NCBI GenBank assembly: GCA_965200895.1
Contig: CBDAVM010000002.1
Location: forward strand, 62,001 to 126,000
DNA: 64,000 bases
Reading direction: 5' to 3'
DNA from: WTFV01 sp965200895
GTDB taxonomy: Bacteria > Acidobacteriota > Vicinamibacteria > Vicinamibacterales > UBA8438
Shown: positions 59,778 to 64,000 of the stretch, piece after piece
How the letters are laid out: every line of letters starts with the position of its first letter
How positions within the stretch are numbered: the stretch's first letter is position 1
Program-made: the position numbers and the translations under genes
The notes under the pieces: generated by a model
Told to the model about the DNA's origin: nothing
Database searches by the model: none
The model's input: the letters and a program-made list of their open reading frames with translations, nothing else

Positions 59778-61613
59778 TCAGTCCCGCAGCGCGTAGACGA
59801 ACAGCCCGTTGCCGGCGGCGACGGCGACGTACTGCCGGCCGTCGACGGCGTAGCTGATCGGGCCGTTGGCGATCATCCCGCCGAGCGTCTTCCGCCACAG
59901 CAGCGCGCCGTCCCGCGCATCGAAGGCATGGAAGTAGCCCTCCCGGTTGCCGGTGAAGAGCACGTCGGTGGCCGTCGTCAGGATGCCGCTGCTCGTGACG
60001 TCGGTCATCTCGTACTTCCAGGCCTGCTCGCCGGTGGCCGGATCGATGGCGATGACGGCGCCGGTGCCGGCCTCCTCGGTCCAGGTGTTGATCGGACCGC
60101 GGGCGAGGCTGGGGAGCGCGCCCCCGGGAATGGGCGGGGCGGGCCGGCCGCCGAGGAACAGACGTCCCTCCTCGTACTCGGCTTCCTGCGCCTCGAAGAC
60201 CGAGCCGTAGCCCTCCCAGGCCGACAGGTAGAAGAGCCGGGTCGACGGACTGTAGGACGGCGAGTACCAGTTGGTGCCGCCCTGTACGCCGGGATACGTG
60301 GTGGTCCCCGGCTCCTGCGGAATGAAGATCGGCCGCCCGTTGTCGTCGAGACCCTCCGCCCAGGTCTGCTCGATGAACTCCTGCCCGTTGATGAACCGTC
60401 CGGTCTCGCGGTCGAGCACGTAGAAGAAGCCGTTGCGGTTGCCCCAGAGCATCAGCTTCAAGGTGCTGCCGTCCTGGGCCGGGAAGTCGGCGAGCACGGG
60501 CACCTGCACCGAGTCGTAGTCGTACGGATCGTTGGGCGTGAACTGGAAGTACCATTCCAGCTCGCCCGTGTCCGGGTCGAGAGCGACGACCGAGTCGGAG
60601 TAGAGGTTGTCGCCCGGCCGCTGCGCCGGGTTCCAGTCGGGGCCGGGATTGCCGATGCCCCAGTAGATGAGGTCGACGTCGGGGTCGTACGAGCCGGTGA
60701 TCCAGGCCGAGGCGCCGCCGTAGCGCCAGTCGTCGCCCTCCCACGTGTCGTGGCCCGGCTCGCCGGGGCCGGGAATGGTGTAGAAGCGCCACTCCTCTTC
60801 GCCGGTCTCGGGGTCGTGGGCGGAGATGAAGCCGCGAATGCCGTACTCGCCGCCGGCGACGCTGACGATCACCTTGTCCTTGACGATCAGCGGCGCCAGG
60901 GTCAGGGCGTAGCCGGCGCCCGGATCGGCGACCGCGGTCTGCCACAGGGGACGCCCGCTGACCGCGTCGATGGCGATGAGCTGCGCGTCGATGGTGCCCA
61001 TGAAGAGCGTTTCGCCGAGGATCGCCACGCCGCGGTTGACCCGGCCGCAGCAGGGGCGCGACTCCTGTGACGGGGTGTACTCGTAGCGCCAGAAGACGCG
61101 GCCGTGCTTCGCGTCGAGCGCGAGCACCGTGTTGGGCGCCTCGGTGACGTACATGATGCCGTCCACCACGAGCGGCGTGGTCTGGAAGACCTGCAGCGAC
61201 TGCGCCTGGAAGACCCACTGCAGCTCCAGCCGGTCGACGTTGTCGAGCGTGATCTGGTCGAGGGTCGTGTGGCGGTTGCTGTCGTAGTTGCCGGAGTAGG
61301 TGAGCCAGTTGTGCGGCTCGTCGGCGGCGTTCAGCAGCCGCTCGAAGGTCACCTGCGCCGCCCCTGCCACCGGCAGCAGGCCGACGAGCGCGCAGGCCAG
61401 CGTCAGCCGGGCGGCGGCGGACGACCGGGGCCGGAACGCGGTCGCGTCGTGGCCGCACCGGTCGGCGAGGCGCTCGGGCCGCCGGACGGTGCCGGACGAC
61501 GCGGACCGGGCGGTGGCGACGAGCTCGGCACGGCCGGGGGCGTGCAGAACCTCCGGGTCGGCGACGGACGACGCGGACCGGGTGGTGCAGACAGCAGGCG
61601 TCGGGCGGGTCAT
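59778..61613 (-). CDS. PQQ-dependent alcohol dehydrogenase (quinoprotein)
   Basis: The 611-residue protein has an eight-bladed quinoprotein propeller with many W..Y/F..DG.VY-type repeats and the vicinal disulfide SRPCCGRVNRG that packs on PQQ. Blades include GYALTLAPLIVKDKVI, SDSVVALDPDTGELEW and TNWYSPSYSPSTR. It oxidises alcohols or aldehydes in the periplasm and passes electrons to the cytochrome encoded just upstream, with which it overlaps as ATGA. The N terminus is odd: about 60 residues containing a 24-residue-spaced repeat (RSASS) precede the signal core RLTLACALVGLLPVAGAAQ. A later start may be used. Confidence 0.88.
   Translation of the reverse strand: MTRPTPAVCTTRSASSVADPEVLHAPGRAELVATARSASSGTVRRPERLADRCGHDATAFRPRSSAAARLTLACALVGLLPVAGAAQVTFERLLNAADEPHNWLTYSGNYDSNRHTTLDQITLDNVDRLELQWVFQAQSLQVFQTTPLVVDGIMYVTEAPNTVLALDAKHGRVFWRYEYTPSQESRPCCGRVNRGVAILGETLFMGTIDAQLIAIDAVSGRPLWQTAVADPGAGYALTLAPLIVKDKVIVSVAGGEYGIRGFISAHDPETGEEEWRFYTIPGPGEPGHDTWEGDDWRYGGASAWITGSYDPDVDLIYWGIGNPGPDWNPAQRPGDNLYSDSVVALDPDTGELEWYFQFTPNDPYDYDSVQVPVLADFPAQDGSTLKLMLWGNRNGFFYVLDRETGRFINGQEFIEQTWAEGLDDNGRPIFIPQEPGTTTYPGVQGGTNWYSPSYSPSTRLFYLSAWEGYGSVFEAQEAEYEEGRLFLGGRPAPPIPGGALPSLARGPINTWTEEAGTGAVIAIDPATGEQAWKYEMTDVTSSGILTTATDVLFTGNREGYFHAFDARDGALLWRKTLGGMIANGPISYAVDGRQYVAVAAGNGLFVYALRD
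61493..61582 (-). repeat. 18-bp repeat with 72-nt spacing in the N-terminal coding part of the PQQ dehydrogenase
   Basis: cggacgacgcggaccggg occurs at 61493-61510 and 61565-61582 on the plus strand, 72 nt (24 codons) apart in frame. It encodes the repeated RSASS in the N-terminal extension before the signal peptide. Confidence 0.6.
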
Positions 61614-62410
61614 CGGTTCATCCCCCTCAGGGTCAGCAGGAACGCCAGCACGTCGGCGCGCTCCTGCTCGGTCAGCGTCTCGGCGTACGATGGCATCGGC
61701 GAGGTCGTGATCACCGTGTACTCGCTGAGGTCGTCCTTGACGAGCGAGACGAGACGCTCGTTCTCGTCGATGATCTGCACGGTGTAGGTGTCCTCGTTGA
61801 GCCGCCGCCCGGAGTAGACGGCGCCGTCGTTGCCGACGGCGCGGATGCTGCGGTTGCGGGGCAGCATCGCGCTGGTCGGATCGACGAGCGATTCGGCCAG
61901 CGAGCCGGCCGTGCGCACGGCGCCGATGTCGCTCAGGTCGGGCGCGGTCCGCGCCCCCGCGCGGCCGATGCGGTGGCAGCCCGCGCAGTCGGACGCGCCG
62001 TACAGCGCCTCGCCGCGCGCGGCGTCCCCGACGGTCACGTCGCCCGGATCGAAGTCGCCCATCGTGCGCAGGTAGGCCACCAGGCCGGTGAGCTCGGACG
62101 CGCTGTAGTCGCCGGGCGGCATGGCCGTGTCCGGGATGCCGGCGGCGATGATGCGCATCAGGTCCGGATCGGACGCTGCCGATCGGAACTGCCCGGTGCG
62201 GAAGTTCACGCCGTCGACCACGTCGCCGTCCGGGCCGTGGCAGACGACGCAGGCCTCGCCGTAGACCTGCATGCCGAACAGGATGTCGGCCTGCGCGTAC
62301 TCCCCGGCATGGACCTGCTGGCCCTCGGCCGTTCCGCTCCCCGCCGCCAGCAGCGCCGCGCCGGCCAGCGCCGTCGCGCACCATGAACCGAACCCGTGTC
62401 GTCGTCGCAC
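61610..62410 (-). CDS. Diheme cytochrome c, partner of the PQQ dehydrogenase
   Basis: The 266-residue exported protein has two heme sites, CVVCH (about residue 50) and CAGCH (about residue 138). The second half (GSLAESLVDPTSAMLPRNRS, GRRLNEDTYTVQI, SPMPSYAETLTEQE) resembles TIGR02603-type heme-binding domains, with the Met ligand in SPMPS. GTG 62410 is chosen because AGGAGG ends exactly 6 nt before it; ATG 62416 would abut the Shine-Dalgarno sequence. It is the natural electron acceptor for the PQQ enzyme whose gene overlaps its end. Confidence 0.85.
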   Translation of the reverse strand: MRRRHGFGSWCATALAGAALLAAGSGTAEGQQVHAGEYAQADILFGMQVYGEACVVCHGPDGDVVDGVNFRTGQFRSAASDPDLMRIIAAGIPDTAMPPGDYSASELTGLVAYLRTMGDFDPGDVTVGDAARGEALYGASDCAGCHRIGRAGARTAPDLSDIGAVRTAGSLAESLVDPTSAMLPRNRSIRAVGNDGAVYSGRRLNEDTYTVQIIDENERLVSLVKDDLSEYTVITTSPMPSYAETLTEQERADVLAFLLTLRGMNR

Positions 62411-62477
62411 AACCATCCTCCTCGCCAACGCCGGTCGCGCCCGGTCGGAATCCTGCCTCACGTCATTCTACATGTGC

Positions 62478-62483
62478 TACCGT
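62478..62483 (+). promoter_or_regulatory. Candidate leaderless -10 TACCGT before the acetamidase gene
   Basis: TACCGT is followed by 7 nt and ATG 62491. The match to TATAAT is weak, but the geometry equals that of the other leaderless starts. Confidence 0.3.
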
Positions 62484-62490
62484 CACCTGC

Positions 62491-63723
62491 ATGCGTACGA
62501 TCACCCGGAGGCGGATGCGCTCATTCTCCTTGCTCCGACCGCGACAGGCCGTGCGTCTCGGCCGGCCGGCCGTCGCCCGCCGGTTCCCGGTCGCCGTCGC
62601 CGTTCTTGGACTGATCGCCACTGTGGGCGCCGGCGGCGCAGCGGGCCAGCCGCCCGCCGCACCATCGGCCGCCCCGGCGCACCACGTGCGGTCCACGCCG
62701 GAGAACCTCGTCTGGGGCTGGTACCCCATCGACCGCCCGCCGGTGCTGACCGTGCAGTCCGGCGATACGGTGCGCATCGACACGCTCAGCCATGCGGGGA
62801 CCACGCAGGCCGAGGACCCGCAGGCGTACCTCGCCGGGTTCGGCGTGGCGCCCGACGAGGTGCTGCCTGACGTCGTCGCCTTCTGGCAGACGCGCCCGGA
62901 GCGGCCGCGCGAGGGGCGCAGCGGGCACGTCATCACCGGGCCGATCCACATGGAGGGCGCCGAGCCGGGCGACACGCTCGAAGTGCAGATTCTCTCGTTG
63001 CGCACCCGGGCGCCCTACGGGATCAACAACACCGGCCCGGCGAGCGGCGTCTTCGGTCCCGACTATCCCGGCACGACGCCGGATGACGAGCCGCTGGACA
63101 TGCCGGCCATGCGGCACTTCATCCGCACCGGCGAGGCGGATGGCCGCGAGGTGGCCTTCTTCGCCGACGACATCCAGGTGCCCCTGGCGCCCTTCATGGG
63201 CGTCATGGCGGTGGCCCCGGAGAACCCGACGGTCGGGCAGCCCGGCGTGACGGCGCCCGGCGTGCAGTCCTCCCGGCCGCCGGGGGCGTTCGGCGGCAAC
63301 CTCGACGTCAAGGACCTCGTCGCCGGCAGCACGCTCTATCTGCCGGTCTTCCATCCCGGGGCGCGCTTCTACGTCGGCGACCCCCACTCGGTGCAGGGCG
63401 ACGGCGAGGTCAGCGGGACGGCCATCGAACAGTCGCTGAGCGGCGACTTCCGCTTCGTGCTGCACAAGGGGCGGACCATCGACGGCCCGCGCGCCGAGAA
63501 CGCCACGCACCACATTCTGATGGGTATCGACCTCGACCTCGACCGCGCGCTGCGCAAGGCGGTGGTGGCGACCGTCGAGTTCCTGGTTGCCGAGAAGGGA
63601 TTGACGCGCCCGCAGGCGTTCTCGCTGACGAGCATCGCGGTCGACTTCCGCGTCGCCGAGGCCGTCGACCTGACCCAGGTGGTGACGGCGTTCGTCCCGA
63701 AGGCGGTCTTCCTGGACCGCTGA
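62491..63723 (+). CDS. Acetamidase/formamidase family protein, exported
   Basis: The 410-residue protein has a signal peptide (core VAVAVLGLIATVGAGGAA) and the FmdA_AmdA fold: HHVRSTPENLVWGWYP, SGHVITGPIHMEGAEPGDTLEV, GGNLDVKDLVAGSTLYLPV and GDPHSVQGDGEVSGTAIE. The family hydrolyses formamide or acetamide to ammonia and acid. A periplasmic location is unusual and suggests scavenging of external amides. ATG 62491 is used; ATG 62515 is an alternative. It is divergent from the cytochrome gene. Confidence 0.87.
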   Translation: MRTITRRRMRSFSLLRPRQAVRLGRPAVARRFPVAVAVLGLIATVGAGGAAGQPPAAPSAAPAHHVRSTPENLVWGWYPIDRPPVLTVQSGDTVRIDTLSHAGTTQAEDPQAYLAGFGVAPDEVLPDVVAFWQTRPERPREGRSGHVITGPIHMEGAEPGDTLEVQILSLRTRAPYGINNTGPASGVFGPDYPGTTPDDEPLDMPAMRHFIRTGEADGREVAFFADDIQVPLAPFMGVMAVAPENPTVGQPGVTAPGVQSSRPPGAFGGNLDVKDLVAGSTLYLPVFHPGARFYVGDPHSVQGDGEVSGTAIEQSLSGDFRFVLHKGRTIDGPRAENATHHILMGIDLDLDRALRKAVVATVEFLVAEKGLTRPQAFSLTSIAVDFRVAEAVDLTQVVTAFVPKAVFLDR

Positions 63724-63848
63724 CCGTCCGATGACGGGAAACTGACTTCCGCCGTCGCCAGGAGGCAGCCGCGCGCCCGCACGGCACGGACGTGGACACC
63801 TGCGCGCGAAGCATCGACGCTTCTGCGCTGTCGTGGCGGGACCGCCCG

Positions 63849-64000
63849 CTACGGCGCGGCCCAGCCGACCCGCAGCGCCGCGCGGTCGACAGCCGCCCCG
63901 CCCAGGTAGACGTCGATGATCCGGCGGGTGTTGGCGATGTCATCCAGCGGATTCGCTGCCAGCACGACGAAGTCGGCGCGCGCTCCCGGCGTCAGGCGGC
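63849..64000 (-). CDS. Amidohydrolase-family protein, C-terminal end only
   Basis: The gene continues beyond the window edge. The visible 50 residues read LTPGARADFVVLAANPLDD and then ANTRRIIDVYLGGAAVDR, the typical C-terminal beta sandwich of imidazolonepropionase-like/amidohydrolase_1 enzymes. The stop (TAG) is at 63849-63851. It is convergent with the acetamidase gene. Substrate cannot be told from this part. Confidence 0.8.
   Translation of the reverse strand, partial: RLTPGARADFVVLAANPLDDIANTRRIIDVYLGGAAVDRAALRVGWAAP

Overview
The window is GC-rich, densely coded chromosomal DNA from a Gram-negative (diderm) bacterium. The gene content fits an Acidobacteriota genome, probably of the Vicinamibacteria type: tandem DUF5916 outer-membrane proteins, a Tsx-like porin, PQQ and GMC dehydrogenases, a TAXI-TRAP transporter, and a cp-ATP-grasp/alpha-E pair. 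This placement is inferred from gene families, not from a marker gene. No rRNA, tRNA, CRISPR array, phage or insertion sequence was recognised.

Layout. 0.1-6.7 kb is a signalling locus: a protein with two tandem TM-LytTR halves, a Tsx-like porin, and an RsbU/RsbW/RsbW/RsbV-type partner-switching set whose phosphatase has a duplicated sensor. 7-9 kb holds a LOG-family enzyme and an ammonium transporter. 9.2-14.7 kb (minus) is an operon-like run of TAXI receptor, fused TRAP permease, frameshifted circularly permuted ATP-grasp gene and alpha-E gene. 14.8-17.1 kb (minus) has a thioesterase, a PaaK-like CoA ligase and a glyoxalase-fold protein. 17.8-21.5 kb (minus) holds a HemN-like radical SAM enzyme, a broken ClpP-class protease fragment, and a translationally coupled chorismate lyase plus WxWxIP flavin halogenase-like pair. 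21.8-31.7 kb is mixed metabolism (quinoprotein-like propeller, Fe-alcohol dehydrogenase, uridine kinase, chlorite dismutase/HemQ family, divergent Nramp, M23 peptidase, cyanophycinase, class V aminotransferase) ending in a VapC module whose antitoxin is fused to another domain.

32-42 kb is more conserved: M19 dipeptidase, trehalose phosphatase, phoU-phoB-phoR, then minus-strand amidase-GerMN-rph-rdgB, and a YdcF protein. 42-49 kb has a sodium/solute symporter and two DUF5916 paralogs. 49-64 kb is redox metabolism: a KamA-type radical SAM protein, an RraA-like remnant, a gluconate-2-dehydrogenase-type pair, FmdB, a fused GlcD/GlcF-type oxidase divergent from a serine-glyoxylate aminotransferase (a plausible glycolate/glyoxylate unit), an AAA/DUF4143 ATPase, a PQQ dehydrogenase with its diheme cytochrome, an acetamidase, and the end of an amidohydrolase.

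Two window-wide patterns stand out. First genes of transcription units often show TANNNT placed 6-7 nt before the start codon with no Shine-Dalgarno sequence, which suggests leaderless mRNAs, while genes inside operons use Shine-Dalgarno sites and ATGA/GTGA overlaps. Also, several genes carry internal or tandem duplications, and four loci are broken by frameshift or deletion.
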